Shown one piece after another: positions 1 to 12,805 of a stretch of 64,000 nucleotides of DNA. The translations under genes were made by a program, and so were the position numbers. The notes below the pieces were generated by a model. The model searched no databases, was not told where the DNA came from, and saw only the letters and a program-made list of their open reading frames with translations. Source of the DNA: Helianthus annuus (lineage: Eukaryota; Streptophyta; Magnoliopsida; Asterales; Asteraceae); assembly GCF_002127325.2 (NCBI RefSeq), contig NC_035437.2, positions 157,181,597 through 157,245,596 on the forward strand, read 5' to 3'. Each line of letters opens with the position of its first letter. The stretch's first letter is position 1.

Positions 1-201
1 CACTATGGTGTTAAACGTTTCAGTGCATATACGTTGTGAGTGTGTGACTGTTAAACAAGTAATGTATAAAGTGAGAGAGAAACGAACCTTGCAATCTGGA
101 GCTGAGTGTCATGATCGATTTTCGAAGTTGTTCGGTTATAGTCTGGTTTTATAAAACGTTTTAAAACCTAGTTCACTATAACCAGTGGCTCTGATACCAA
201 C
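1..201 (-). mobile_element. 5' internal end of an LTR retrotransposon (body off-window)
   Basis: Read on the minus strand, 199-181 is TGGTATCAGAGCCACTGGT, a primer-binding site for initiator-Met tRNA. It sits two bases inside the LTR that begins at 202. The rest of this stretch is untranslated leader; the coding part of the element lies left of the window. Seen: the PBS and its position. Inferred: a minus-strand element extending beyond base 1. Confidence 0.75.
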
Positions 202-2738
202 TGTAACACCCCCAAAATTCCACCTGCGGAAACCCCGCGAGGCGTGTTATGCATCAGAGTTCGAGCCACCAATTACATTGAACCAATGATAGATATTAAA
301 TACATCGTGGCATTAACTACTAATATAAAATGTCCACATGTTATCAATTCTCAAAAGTTGTGTAGCGGAAGCATGTATTAATTCGTTTAGTAATAGTTTC
401 ATGATAACATTCAAAATCAATGTAACGTTTATAAGTCACCCAAGAGTCTCGATCCATGACCACTCCAGCACTCCCAGATAGCAAGTCCATGTTCCAAGGT
501 TAACTACCTACAAGCATGCAAACAAGTGTGTCAGACTACGCTGGTGAGTTCAAAGTGTTATTACGCGTAGTGTTACCAGATATGTGTTAATACGATTCAA
601 TGATATGTTACGATGTTGCTCAAGTTAAATTACCCTAGGGACTACGCCCTTACGTAACCGAGGAGTGTGCCTCTAAGCAACCCACTATGTTGTCCGGTTA
701 GTTACCCTAGGGGAACCGCCCTTACGTAACCGAGGAGTGTGCCTCTAAACAACCATAGTGAAACCCAGATAATTAGTACCTAATAGCGCTATCAACTAAT
801 CACCCCCATTGCCCTCCAGGCAATAACCAAAACCGATTAAGTTATTTACCCAATGTTTCCCTTCCAAATGTTTACCAGTTGTCCCAAACCACCGGGACGC
901 ATGCTTGAGAAAAGTGCAGTGAACTCACCTTTGATTTGCTCGGTAAGACTAAATACGTGTTCAAGTTGATTCAACCAATCCTAGCATAATTTCCATTACT
1001 AATCAGTTTCGTAATACTCACACATATTCCTTTTTCATATTTCATAAATAGCACACACATCATATCATGAAATAAATAGCAGTTAGTCATGCAATTAATA
1101 GCAATTTAGCATGCCACACACTTGTTCATAGCATATACCACATTCATCACACGTCTTAACATTTGAGCCAAATACGAAATCGTATCACATTCTCCTACTT
1201 CATGTATTCGGCTAGATAGTTCATATATTTTCTTCACATATGCATAACTGAGCCACTATTCATGGTCTCGTGCAACCCTCAGATTACCCAGTCCAACCTC
1301 ACCCATAACCCAAGGAAGTGTGTGATTCAATTGTATGTTTCATCCAGAATGTGTAGCCCAAAACTAGTAGACTGATTTGAGTGTGCGGCCCTTTCTTGTT
1401 TATGTGAACCTCATGAACTATGCAGCCCAGTTAAGTGATGCAAGGCCCAACTAAATGTGTGTGATTCGTTATTTGTTTCCATATGATAAGCAATTCAGTT
1501 TCAACACTATCCCCCATGCATACCTCGTCACAGAATAGCATTACTATAATATTTGTACCCCCAAGGTTTAAACCGAACCACCCACCTTAAACCACATCAG
1601 TATCATCAATTTATTTTTGAAACTTACTTAACTCAAAGCCACAGAGCTCATGCAAAGAATCATAATTTTAACAACTTAAAACCCACACATATACATCTAT
1701 ACATCAACAAGTATCCATAAGGGACAAACAAGACTAATAATTACCCAACATACCCTAGACTAACAATGGCATTCATATTCGATTAATACATAGCCGCCAC
1801 TTTTAATAAAGGTTTATTATATTAACTTGTAAGCCCACTTACCCCTAAATGTATTGGACCAAAATTACCACTGACATAAAATTGATTGGCTTGACTTCTT
1901 TTTTTTTTTTTTTTTTTTTTGAATTGTTGATCATTCTAATTGGACCGAATACACTTAGTGGTTTCGAACAATTATAAAATACACCTACTCTAGCAGATCA
2001 GTACATCAAAATCAATCAACACATATATTCATTCTCAACTTCATGATGATATCCAGTCACACTCAATACAATAAACCCACTTACCGATTACTAGCATGAG
2101 ATCATATCTACCAACTAAACTAATTGGGTTACAAAGATTAATTATGTGCTTCACAAATCATATCAGAACATATGTCACGAGTAATGCACTAATTCGTTTA
2201 GCACCTTGCAAACTCATTAAACAAACATGATAACTAATTGAGTAATAGATGTGTGACAATACCTAGACCACGAGACGATAGCCATGAAAGAACTTCTGCC
2301 ACCGATCAGAGGAAGAAGAGAATTAAAATCTTAGGGTTTACTAGTTTGCAACCATCACGTAACAATACCCCCCTTAATCCTTATATTATACGCATAACAA
2401 GATGGGCCTCGGCCTGATTCGATTGGTGTGGTCCGAGTGGGTTGGGGTGCATCACTAATCAAGATAGAAACAGCCCAAGTTGGCCCCAACATTGCGGATT
2501 GGGAGCCATGTATTCACTTGGGTATAGTTGTGTTTGTGTGGCCCGTTACAAGCTTGGCCCGACTAAATAACCACTAAACACTAAGGACGGCCCAACTAAC
2601 ATACAAACACTTTATTCACTCGACTACACAACATACAACACGTATAACGAAAGTATAATACTCAAAGACATGGAATGAGCGAATCATTGAAAGAAAGTAT
2701 AATACTCAAGGACGGCCTCAAAAGTTTGGGTTGTCACA
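202..2738 (-). mobile_element. 5' LTR (about 2.5 kb), Ty3/gypsy-like
   Basis: On the plus strand this begins TGTAACACCC next to the PBS and ends GGGTTGTCACA, giving TG...CA ends with a short terminal inverted repeat. An internal direct duplication of about 80 bp (around 607-665 and 704-755, both containing CCTTACGTAACCGAGGAGTG) lies near the low-coordinate end. A T22 run is at 1899-1920. No ORF of note. The right end could be two bases either way, because the partner LTR and target duplication are outside the window. Confidence 0.7.
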
Positions 2739-3060
2739 CACGACGTGTAAGTCGTAAGTCCTTTTAACAACAAAAGCCTTTTCCTAAATCAACCTGACCC
2801 GACCCGAAACCCGCTCCAACCCGAACATGTTCTGACCCGAACCCATTCCGACCCGAACACGTTTTAACCCAAACCAAAACAACCCTTTTTTAGGATACTA
2901 ATAATTTACTTTTATAAATTCTAACTTTTCAACTGTGTTAAAACAATTGAACTATGTTAAAACAGACACCTGGAATTCGGGTCGGGTCGGGTCGGGTCAT
3001 GGGTCAAAACATGGTCGGGTCATGGGTCAAATGTATTAGTTCGGGTCATGGTTTTAAAAA
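2739..3060. repeat. inverted clusters of CCGACCCGAA / GGGTCGGGTC
   Basis: About 2795-2885 is rich in GACCCGAAC units, and 2965-3055 carries the complementary GGTCGGGTC and CATGGGTC units. Together they form a loose inverted repeat around an AT-rich centre. This looks like the debris of a small non-autonomous element. No target duplication was found. Confidence 0.45.
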
Positions 3061-5180
3061 CGGTTGATGCGCGCCTCAGGGGGTCAAAAATGCCCCCTAT
3101 TAAAACATAATCAATTTGGGACTTGTATTTACTTCGGTATGACCAAAAAAAAGTTAAGAGCTAGTAATTAGACTTTTAAGGTCAAATGGACTTGTATACA
3201 ATTTCACACTTATTTTAATGTTTTAGATTTCTTTCAAACGGATCATGGTTTGACTTTGAAGGTCAAATATATTAGCATCAAGAATTTGTAGTGCTTCATT
3301 TAGATTTGGATATGCTGTTTAAAATGCAGACTTTTGTAATAAGTTTTTATCCAGCGATTTTAGATCTTATTTATATATGTTGGAGTGAATTTGCTTTCGT
3401 CTTTTCATTTAGGTTGCTTATATTATATTGATTGATAGATGTTAAAGAAGAAATGGTTCATATTCAATTATGATTACCAACAATCCGAACTGTAGTGACA
3501 GTCATGAATATAATCTATATGTTGCGAGTCTGATGCACACTCTATTTGATATCCAGACTTCTTTCTATATAATACACAATTGATAGATACGTATAAGTCG
3601 TATATGTTGTTTAAAATGCTTTTGAGTTATCCATTTAGGTGATTAAAACTGAATGTGTTATATAAGTATGTAATCTCTACTTGTTATTGTGTATGTAGGA
3701 TCATGAGGAGCTGTTTGAAACCATCTCCTAAGCACTTATATCGTTAGTTGACCGTGATTGCTTAAGTGGTTGGGGAGGACATGTCTACATTGTGTAAGTT
3801 TCCTTTTGACTTAAATTACTTTATGCAAACCCACCCATACTATCTTATAAATGATCCAAAATGACCCATATAAAAGTTTCAGGTATATTTTATCATATTT
3901 GAGTTGAAATGGCACTATCTTGCATGCATCTTCATAGCATTAGCTAGGTATCACATGTAGATGCATTAGCAGTTGGAACGAAACTTTTGCTTTCTTATTT
4001 GATGTAAAAATGCACCATGTACCAAAAATATTAACTTTTTGTCTTTTTTTTATATAAAAACTTCTAGCATTTTGTTCTTTATTGTGTTTGTTATCATTTT
4101 TAGTTGGTTTTCAAACACAACTGGATAAAGAATGGGAGGCTTGACAAGATTTGGAAAACCAAATGTGAAGAAAGAATGTGAAGAAAGAAAGCTACGTGAG
4201 CGGGCTGAAAGAGATTAAGGGAAGCAACGAATGCAAAAACAATTGAAAGGTGTTATGAGAAAATTAGATTGTCCGTGTAGTTAAAGGTAGTTTTTTTGTG
4301 TACTATTTAGATCAATATGTTAAAAATTGTTAGTTTTGTAATATGTGATAACTTGAGTTTATGTTATTGTATCTTTGGTTAATTCGTAAACAAGATTGTA
4401 TTAGATATTTTCTGCATTTTTAGCTGAAAAAACTGATTTTTATTTATTTTTTTTTAGATTTTTTTTGTTATTTGTCGGAAATTCGTAGGAAACCGAAAAT
4501 TAGTGTATTGTCAAAAAGTTGTTGGAAAATTTAAAGAAAAATATTTGTGGGAAATTTGTAAGAAAAATTAGAACTTATTTGTTTGAAATTTGTAGGAAAA
4601 TTTAAAATCTATTTGTTAGAAATTTGTAAGAAAAATAAGAAATTATTTGTCGAAAATTTGTAGGAAAAATTAGAATTTATTTGTCGGTATTTTGTCAGAA
4701 ATTAAAAAAACATATAATAACATTAATATTATCGTTATTAATAAAAAATATTATTATTATTATTATCATAAAAATATATTTTTTTATTTGTAGGAAATTT
4801 GTAGCAAACTATTAAGAGAAAGTTTTATAATTTTGTAGGAATTTTGTCACAAAATAAAAATAATTATTTGTAATTATGGAAAATATTTCTTATTAATGTT
4901 ATTAATTTTAAAGTAAAATATCATAAAATAAAATACAAAAATAGGCATAATTGTGGAAGAATTGTAGGAAAAACATAAAAAGACGGTTTGTAGGTATTTT
5001 GTGGCAACATTTGTGACGATAGATTTTTATCAAAAATTTGTGGGAAATTTTGTCATAGTTTTGTAGCTAACGTGATTTTCGACAATTTTATTTTGCACGA
5101 AATTTTTTGTAGCAAATCTGTGGATAAGACCAATTTCCTACAACTTTGGCTGTCACAAAGGATACAGTTTTCTAGTAGTG
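3061..5180. mobile_element. degenerate CACTA (En/Spm) transposon, right end preserved
   Basis: The right end at 5165-5180 reads CAGTTTTCTAGTAGTG, the complement of a CACTACTAGAAAACTG terminus. From about 4440 to 5150 there are more than ten degenerate copies of a subterminal motif of the form TTTGTAGGAAATTT, as expected for CACTA ends. I found no left CACTA end. At 4100-4260 there are remnants of a charged coding segment full of stops. Class assignment rests on the terminus plus subterminal repeats; the left boundary is approximate. Confidence 0.6.
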
Positions 5181-5322
5181 TTTGGAGAAACTTATTCAAG
5201 GCCTCATCAGATAAAAAAACAAGTTCGTAATCCAAAATCAATAAGAGAATCAAGCAATTTTACCTGTAATCACCATCAATCACCACCATAGTCACTACCA
5301 AACCTCAACTTCACCATCTGAG

Positions 5323-5590
5323 GATTCCTCTGCCGGAATCCTAACCGCCCCCGACTGACTTATGAAGGAACCCTAAAAGCCGCCACTGTTGAGGCTTCGA
5401 TTTTTCACTACCTACCACTGCCATCGCCCCAAACAACATAATCAAGAAGGATCGTCTACCACAAGATTCATCTGCCCGAATCCTAATAACCCCTTGACTG
5501 ACTTGCGATAGAACCCTAAAGCCATTATTGTTGGGGCTTCGCTTTGTCCACAACCTACCACCGCCATCATCCGAACACCATCATCACTGA
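5323..5590. repeat. two-copy tandem repeat, period about 142 bp
   Basis: Unit 1 starts at 5323 (GATTCCTCTGCC) and unit 2 at 5465 (GATTCATCTGCC). Both continue through GGAACCCTAAA-like and ACCTACCAC(C/T)GCC segments, with about 75-80% identity by eye. A 70-codon minus-strand frame runs through both units but resembles nothing I know and is probably chance. The remaining 5181-5880 sequence holds nothing else I recognise. Confidence 0.5.
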
Positions 5591-5887
5591 CCCAGCGTCA
5601 TCTCAGGAGGACTTATACAAACGGACAGGGCTATTGAATTCAAGAATCTGATGATTGCATTGAAAGAGGAACGGTTGAGTTGAAGAAACTGATAATGGCA
5701 TTGAATGAGAAGGGAACAGGCGTAGAGAGATCTAGATTGATTAATCTTGTACTATCGATTATATGTGAGAAGGGCAGAAAGGGAACAAAATGGTAAAAAA
5801 TTAGGCATTTTAAGGTAACCCTTCATATACCATCTTAAAAAATTGAATGGAAATTACTATTTTGTACATAGGAGATGCTTTATATAT

Positions 5888-6018
5888 ATTATTATTATTA
5901 TAGATTATAGATTATAGATATAGATTATAGATATAGGTTATAGATTATAGATTATAGATAGATTATAGATTATAGATATAGATTATAGATTATAGATATA
6001 GATTATAGATTATAGATA
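5888..6018. repeat. ATAGATT minisatellite
   Basis: About 130 bp of tandem ATAGATT and ATAGATATAGATT units, uninterrupted except for single-base changes. Confidence 0.85.
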
Positions 6019-6171
6019 AGTTAAATCAAACATTAAAAAAAAAAACTTATTAACTTTTCCTACCATAAAAGCTAATTCAAACACTTTTTTAAAAGCTTAT
6101 TTTGAATAAGTCATAAGTCAAAAAAACAATTTTGACAAAAAGCACTTTAATAGTTAAATAAGCAATCCCAA

Positions 6172-7267
6172 CCTAACACTAATCATTAACATATAATAAA
6201 TCCCATTAGGATCAATACTAATGAATTAGTATATTTATCATCAAAGATAATTCGATAACATCTAATGACTTGTTGTAACACATAATGGTTAGTGTAACAT
6301 AATACAACTCATTAAAACATAATAAGACCTAACAACGTCCAATAACGATAGGTTAGCGGACTTATCGTTAATCAAAAGTTATTAACACCTAAAAAACTTA
6401 GAGTAACCTAAATATAGTTTGTAGCCTAAAACAACTATTAATAGGCCATATAACTTATCATCAAACTTCAGTCATTTACACCTAAAATTAGGGCTGTAAA
6501 CGAACCGAACGTTCAGCGAACAGTTCGTGAACCGTTCGGCGGGAAGTTCGTTTATGTTCGTTCGTTTATTACATGAACAAGAAATTTCGTTCGATTAGTT
6601 AAATGAACGAACATGAACAGAGGTCTCGTTCGTTCGATTGTGTTCGTGAACGTTCGGTAAGGTGTTCGTGAACGTGTTCGTGAACATTCATTGATTTGCA
6701 TTCGTTTATATTCGTATGTTTGTGTTTTAATTGAAGATCTTTGTACTTTCTTATATTTTATTTGTACTTTTTATATTATTAAACTTTTATTTATTTTATT
6801 ACCCTAACAATTAAACTAGGAAACCCACCTTCACCTTGTTTATGCATCATTTCCCTTTTATTTCTCATTATTTACACCGGCGAATACGATCGACATCCGT
6901 TCCACAATAAGGGATTTAAGTTCGAGTGCTACTCCCTGGGCCATCTATCTTTATCCTTCGTCGCTTTCGCCAAATTTATTTTGTTCGTCTGTGTTCGTGA
7001 ACCGTTCATGAACATGCTCATTTCCTTAATGAACGAACACGAACATAAAATCTCGTTCGGTAAGAGTTCATGAACCGTTCGTGAACACATTTATTTCCTT
7101 AACGAACGAACACGAACAAGGCCTTGTTCGTGTTCGTTCGGTTCGTTTACAGCCCTACCTAAAATAGCTTAGTTTATCCTAAAAATGACTTATGTTTGAT
7201 GATAAATATACTAATTCATTAGTGTTGTTCTTAATGGGCTTTATTATATGTTAATGATTAGTGTTTG
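6172..7267. mobile_element. foldback element interrupted by a hAT MITE
   Basis: 6172-6250 and 7190-7267 are inverted repeats of about 80 bp. They share ACACTAATCATTAACATATA near the outer end and a stretch around ACTAATGAATTAGTATATTT further in, with roughly 90% identity. The 669-bp hAT MITE at 6489-7157 sits between the arms. No clear target duplication was found for the outer element. Confidence 0.5.
6489..7157. mobile_element. hAT-type MITE, TSD CCTAAAAT
   Basis: The ends are TAGGGCTGTAAACGAACCGA and its complement. Perfect 8-bp duplications CCTAAAAT flank it at 6481-6488 and 7158-7165, which is diagnostic of hAT insertion. The interior is filled with GTTCGTGAACG and CGTTCGTT palindromic motifs. 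There is no transposase. Confidence 0.88.
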
Positions 7268-8500
7268 GTTTTATTAAGACATTGTAAGTGTTAATGACTT
7301 ATGTGTGATAATAAGTCCATTAAGTTACTTTCATTGGGTCTTTATAGGCTTTATTATGTGCTAATGAGTTGTTACATTAGGTTACACCAAATCATTTTTG
7401 GTGTTAATACCTTTTTTTGATTTAATCCATTAAGTCCTTGTTCGTGTGTATTGAGAAGCCGTATTAAGGATTAATGAGTTGTTTACAATGAGTCACTATA
7501 GGTTATTACCAGTCATTTTAGATGTTAATGACTCGTGTATGACGCCAAGTCATGTTTTCCATGCGTAAATGAAGGCATGGATGATGATGATGAACAAATC
7601 TTTCAAAATACTGAAATGGCACATCATCAAACACCTGCAACACTAAACAAGGACATTATTCTTTGTCTTCTTAAAAAGGACTTCCATAATTAGTAGTGAT
7701 AATAGTAAAGATTTTAGCTACGAGAAAGAAGAACTTAAAGGCACACATAATGGTTTCAAAAAATGAAGACGAGCCTATTTTGTCAGATTATTACCATAAT
7801 GTCCGGTAGATAAGTACTTTTTTGTCTTATAAGACTATGTAGATTTCTATTTGTCTAATTATTATTCTTTCTTTGTATTTTTATGTGGTTATGGCTAATC
7901 TTCCACTGAAGGTAGTGGAGTTTTATCATTCTCTCATGCGGATAGATTCTCACCGGGAATCATGTAACGGATCTTCCACCGCCGATGCACCATCGTCAAC
8001 CGCTAATACACGTGATATAATCGGAGAAATTGAGAGCCGGTCAACGCATTTGCTCGCTGTAACTTGCGTTGGTAGAGTGCGTGTAGTTAAATCTAACATG
8101 TCAGGAATTGCCAGCCCTAGACACCCGGGAGGTGCTGCTTGTACCCTAAGTCAAATTTGGCAATCCATAAAATTAGTAAATTACAAAACTCGCCCAACAA
8201 ATCAAAGCTATATCATGGTTGTCGAGATAAGATGAATGTCATTGTAGGATTCATGTTGATAACAAGGAATGTTATCACTTTAGTTGAAAGAAAGTGTATG
8301 TTCGTTTGACCACCTTTTTGCCCCATAATGTTCTTTAACTATCCATTCTCACAAAAAGTCCTTTCAAACATGAGTATCAACTCTCATATTTTTACGTCGG
8401 ACACCTGTTTATTGTTGTTGGAGACGACTAGGTTTTGCCACCGGACGCCCATGTTTACAAGAATATCAATAAACGTAAAAAGTAGGTTTTCTTGTTTATT
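7268..8500. other. no recognisable gene
   Basis: AT-rich sequence with degenerate TTAATGA/TAATGAGTTG motifs up to about 7560, then unique sequence. A 120-codon plus-strand frame at 7873-8235 has no recognisable domain and no supporting signals. I treat it as chance. Confidence 0.4.
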
Positions 8501-8504
8501 GTCC

Positions 8505-8715
8505 CAGTTGGCCAGTCCCACCTCTACTCTTCATAGAGACCCGGGTTCGAGTCCAGGCAGGGGGTATTCTGCCACCTTCTTCCCAGAGGGAAACGGACTC
8601 AGCTCGGGATGGGGTATTCACCGCCAGGCAGCATTGGGACGTTGCTAGCTTGTGGAGTGGGATCACTCCAGCGGCCGGGAGGTCCGTGCAATAACCCCCC
8701 CCCCCCCCCCAATAG
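8505..8715 (+). mobile_element. SINE-like repeat with pol III box-like motifs
   Basis: GTTGGCCAGTCCC (about 8507-8519) resembles a tRNA box A, and GGGTTCGAGTCC (8543-8554) fits a box B (GWTCRANNC) about 35 bases later. The sequence is much more GC-rich than its surroundings and ends in a C-run at about 8694-8710. No convincing target duplication was seen, so class is tentative. Confidence 0.4.
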
Positions 8716-8769
8716 ACAGAAAATGCATCTTGCAAAGCATTGACGTTATGTTCCAAAATATTCTTCTAA

Positions 8770-8915
8770 ATCATAGGAAAAAGTCATCATCATCATCATC
8801 ATACTCAGTAAATCCCACCAATAGCAAAGCTAAGGTAGAGTCTGAGGAGGGTAAGATGTAGATAGTCTTACCTATACCCTATAGGAATAGAAAGGCTGCT
8901 TCCAGTGAGATCCCC
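8770..8915. repeat. dispersed plant repeat (GGTAGAGTCTGAGGAGGGTA type)
   Basis: After a short (CAT)n run, 8807-8915 carries a segment around AGGGTAAGATGTAGATAG and AGAAAGGCTGCTTCCAGTGA. From memory this is a widespread dispersed plant repeat (SINE or similar). Class uncertain. 8916-9680 shows nothing recognisable except the 3' flank of gene A. Confidence 0.4.
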
Positions 8916-9683
8916 AGCTCGATAAATCATAGGAGAAAGTACGGAGGCTAAATTAACCCGCAAGTAAGATTTAACATGCGACAAAGTTAGATCTTTCATG
9001 TCTAGCTCAAGAAGTGACTTGAATGTTGCCCATGAAATCAGTAAACATAATACTGGTAAGATGCCCGTGACAGGGGTGTAATACAAGCGGCACCACTCTT
9101 GACATCAACCACACAAACACCTTGGGAGGTGCATACATTACTAAATATATGGACGTTTCTGGTCTTATATGATCACGTGGCATGATTTCATTGAATCTTA
9201 CCAACGATTAACCGTAACACATGGGCGTAAGAGCCTATGTTTGAAACAACATTTTGTGAGAAGTGATAGTCAAAGGGACATTTTAGAATAAAAAAGAAAG
9301 TGGTCAAAGGGACATTTTAAAAACTTTTCCTAAGAAAATTTAGGTTATTTGTTATATTGTTTGGTTAATGCAAAATGAAAAATTTATATTACCAATATAT
9401 TTTACCCTTATATATAAAAATGAAGGTTAGTAACCATACCGTAATATGTACTAATCAACTCACAAGTGTTATTGTTTTTTAATCAACTTTCTTAACTATA
9501 AAATACCATAAGTAGCACAAATACAATAGATCTAGATTTAAACACCCATAAGTTGTATTATTTAAACATCATTACTTAATCAAGCTTTCAAAATATACTA
9601 TATAACCATATTTATGCATCATGGGTTTAGTAGTTTTAAAAGCCACCTCCATTAATATTGCAATCATTAGCTTGTACTCTATA

Positions 9684-12600
9684 TCAGTATGTTGGATAAA
9701 ATCCGAGTTGGGAGATTTTACTTCTTTTTGATGAAATCTTTGGCCAGTATATGAACACGAAATTCATAATTGAGTTGACGATTTCAGGACATAATGTCTT
9801 CCATAGTAACATTGTCTTCATCCATGAAGGCACAGTCAAATATTTATCTCCATGTTTAGTGTTGCTAACAATTGCCTTGGCACACATCTTAGCCGATATC
9901 CTTGGTACCCACAATGCGTTTTCCTAGTCATATAGCCGAGAATCAAGCAAATTGAAAAAAAAGTGAGGGATGAATGCATCAATGAAGTACCTCCTCTAGC
10001 CGTTCCTTGTTGGCTAATCTCGTATCGACCAATCCTGGAGTTACTACCGTGATATCAATATCTGAACCAACCTCGATTCTCAAAGTTTCAAAGAAACTTA
10101 GCAGTGCCCCTTTACTTGCCTGCAACACCATTGTGTAGTAGTTAACAATGGGTCATGTTTAGATGTGAGGAATGAGTTTTCTAACTATTGCCTTTTTAAC
10201 TAGGAACCCTTTTCTTGCTTGTAAAGTTTCGGATAAAAAGGATGTTAAGAATTTTTGAATATTTTTAAAGCACTCAACTAAATGTGTGTACTTACATTAT
10301 AGATGCTTACTCTTGGGGTGGCGAACCAACCCCCACAAGAACATATTGTGATTATTTTTCCTTTGCTCCTCCTTAAATGTTGAAGTGCAAAATGCGTGGT
10401 GTAGACAGATCCCCAAAAGTTTACATTCTGAAATTTATACAATATATAATACATAAAGTTAATTAATGATATGTTAATTGCCTAACATTAAAGAAACCAC
10501 ACACAAATTTATAACTTATTTAAACGGGTGAAACAAAGGGTAACAAATATGCTATCATGGGTGGGGGTGTTGGTTTCAATTACAATTACAAAACCTTTGG
10601 TGTTAAGGATAGAGCTCCACTTTACGGTAAAAAAAAAACACTAATAAACTATCATCAAAAGTCATTTATTATTGATATGATACTAACTTATTAATTCTAC
10701 GTTGTTGTATATTATGAGATTTGAACTCTCAACCTATTCATAGAGACATCATTTTACACACCTCGATACCATAGGCCAAAGACGCTTTGAATATATGATT
10801 CTATTGAGGTTTTATATCTTTCGTTTTAACTATTATACCATATATAAAAGAAGGGAGGTTTCAATGGTGTGGGTGTGCTAACGTGCACCGGGTGCCTTTT
10901 TTTAATCGCTTTTCGTTTTATTCCCTAGACTTTAGTCAAGTTGTATTATTTCTTTTTCTTTACCCAGTTTACAATTCTATCCCTGAACTTTTGTAATGCA
11001 TATCTGTTATTGCCATTTTCACGTGAACTTGTTTATTTTTATCATCTTTTCAAACGTTAGTTTTTTTACGGGGTGAATACTAATGTACACATGGTTGAAA
11101 CTGAGCCTTGCATATTTCCACTGCATCTACACCCTCGTTGCGAATTACCATCGCATCGCATGAGGGAATGCGAAAAAGTTGTTGCCCGCCGCAAAGCACG
11201 GACTTACGACAACTCTAGTTTATATTAAGTTATAATAATTTGTTAAAAACAATGAAACTTTCTACGACCACTTCTAGAGTTCTAACTTGCAATGTATTTC
11301 GTAAATTCAAGTAAAAATAATTAAACTTTCCACAACCACTTCTAGAGTTTTTGTTAAGTTATAATGAGTTGTCAAAAGTAATGAAACTTTCTACGACCGC
11401 TTCTAGAGTTTTATCTTGCAATGTATTTTGTAAATTCAAGTAAAAAAAATATTTAGATTCAAGATACGCTAATTGTAATTATCCATTTTGGAATAGTCTA
11501 GAGTGTTGATAAATTAGATAAAGCTTAGGGTAGAAGGTGATGATTCAATCTTCATATTTTAGCAAGTTTAGTCATTAGAAGGTGATGATTCAATCTTCAT
11601 ATTTTAGCAAGTTTCGTCATTAAAAAAATAATAAATAAATAAAATATGTAATTTTCTCTCTCCAAATATTTAACAAAAGTATTTAATAAAACACAATAAA
11701 TAAGATTTTTTTTTCTAATTATAAATTTACTTTTTTGAACTGTTGTCATGTAAACCAAAATCAAATCTGAAGCCTAAACCAACTAAAAATGGAATCCAAA
11801 TTTGAACAGAAGTACATAAAACAAGTCAATGGAACAAATAAAAACCTCCGAGTCTGAAACATATTCAACTAACTAAAAATCTTTAAGAAAATAAAAAGCC
11901 CACATGAGAAATCAATAATCCATTATTATACATCAAAACAAATGAAAGACGCAAAATAAAATGCAATGAGTAAAAGGAAGATACATACCATGACCGAAGT
12001 GTGATCGAGGACACAAGTTTGGTCTTCAAATAAACCAAATGTTGTGATTGCAGCATTGTTTACGAGGTAATCTACTGTACGTTACAACATATATATATTC
12101 ACACTTTAAATTTATATTTTCAACGAAATATATGTCATATGTTTGTTACCAATGGAACAAACAATAACCCTTTTAAAAACAATAAGGAAATTAGTGTCAA
12201 AGTGATAAATATTAAAAAGGTGTGTACTTACATCTACCGAAATGTTTGATGGTTTGATCAACAAATCTTTTACAATCCTCAAGCTTGGAAACATCCCCAG
12301 GTAACACAATCACATTTGGTGATCCAATTGTCCTCGCATGTTGCGCTACGCGATGAAGCTGTTTCTCTCGTCTTGCGACTAACGCTAGACATGCTCCTTC
12401 TTTCGCAAACTCATACGCCAAGTGCTTCAAAAAGAATTTAAATTAATGAATCATGTGATGTGCATGTGTGTATTTGTAACTATCACATGTATACTTAGAG
12501 TACGAAATGCAAAAAAATGTTACCTCGCCGATACCAGTTGAAGAACCTGTAATGAGTATAACTTTTCCTGCAAGTAGTTCGGGATACAAAGATTTGAAGC

Positions 12601-12700
12601 AGAACCTTAAGAGATTGAACAACCAAAATGTAGGAACTAAGACGATGAACAAGATGACCGAAACAAGAGGAAAAACGACATTTAAAATCGTGTGAATCAT
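9684..12700 (-). CDS. gene A: steroleosin/11beta-HSD-like short-chain dehydrogenase, 6 exons
   Basis: Predicted NAD(P)-dependent oxidoreductase of the steroleosin (HSD/SLD) branch, a membrane- or oil-body-anchored family acting on sterol-like substrates. Exons: 12700-12524, 12424-12232, 12074-11989, 10427-10296, 10119-9991, 9923-9684; introns 99, 157, 1561, 176 and 67 bp, all GT-AG. The CDS is 957 bp (318 aa). Residues 5-33 form a hydrophobic anchor with P11 and P23. The cofactor motif TGSSTGIG is at 51-58. NNAA (129-132) replaces the usual NNAG. The catalytic tetrad is N155, S182, Y195, K199; YNASK spans the exon 4/5 junction. The ATG at 12700 matches the family start; an upstream in-frame TTG is not needed. 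The C-terminus is about 30 aa shorter than typical steroleosins, and the last-exon acceptor is the least certain junction. It is the intact paralogue of gene B. Confidence 0.87.
10860..11219 (+). mobile_element. possible Helitron 3' end in gene A intron 3
   Basis: The segment ends with a GC-rich hairpin-prone stretch GCCCGCCGCAAAGC, then CTAGT at 11215-11219 followed by T. This is the 3' architecture of plant Helitrons (hairpin, short spacer, CTRRT, then T). The 5' TC end is not identified, so the start is approximate. It explains part of why this intron is 1.56 kb. Confidence 0.35.
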
Positions 12701-12785
12701 ATCCAAAGATGTGTTCAAGTGAGAAAATATAAACTAGAAATGCACTTATAAAGTGAGATGGAATTTATTAAACCAACAACAAAGA

Positions 12786-12793
12786 AATTTATA
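12786..12793 (-). promoter_or_regulatory. TATA box of gene A
   Basis: TATAAATT on the minus strand, ending 86 bases upstream of the ATG. The surrounding bases (CTATAAATTTC) are conserved at the equivalent place in gene B (63226-63233). A MITE begins 12 bases further upstream. Confidence 0.6.
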
Positions 12794-12805
12794 GATAGTA
12801 ATAAT

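Noticed and set aside
8505..8715. A tRNA gene, from the B-box-like GGGTTCGAGTCC
   Set aside because: No cloverleaf or acceptor pairing can be made; SINE-like repeat is the better reading.
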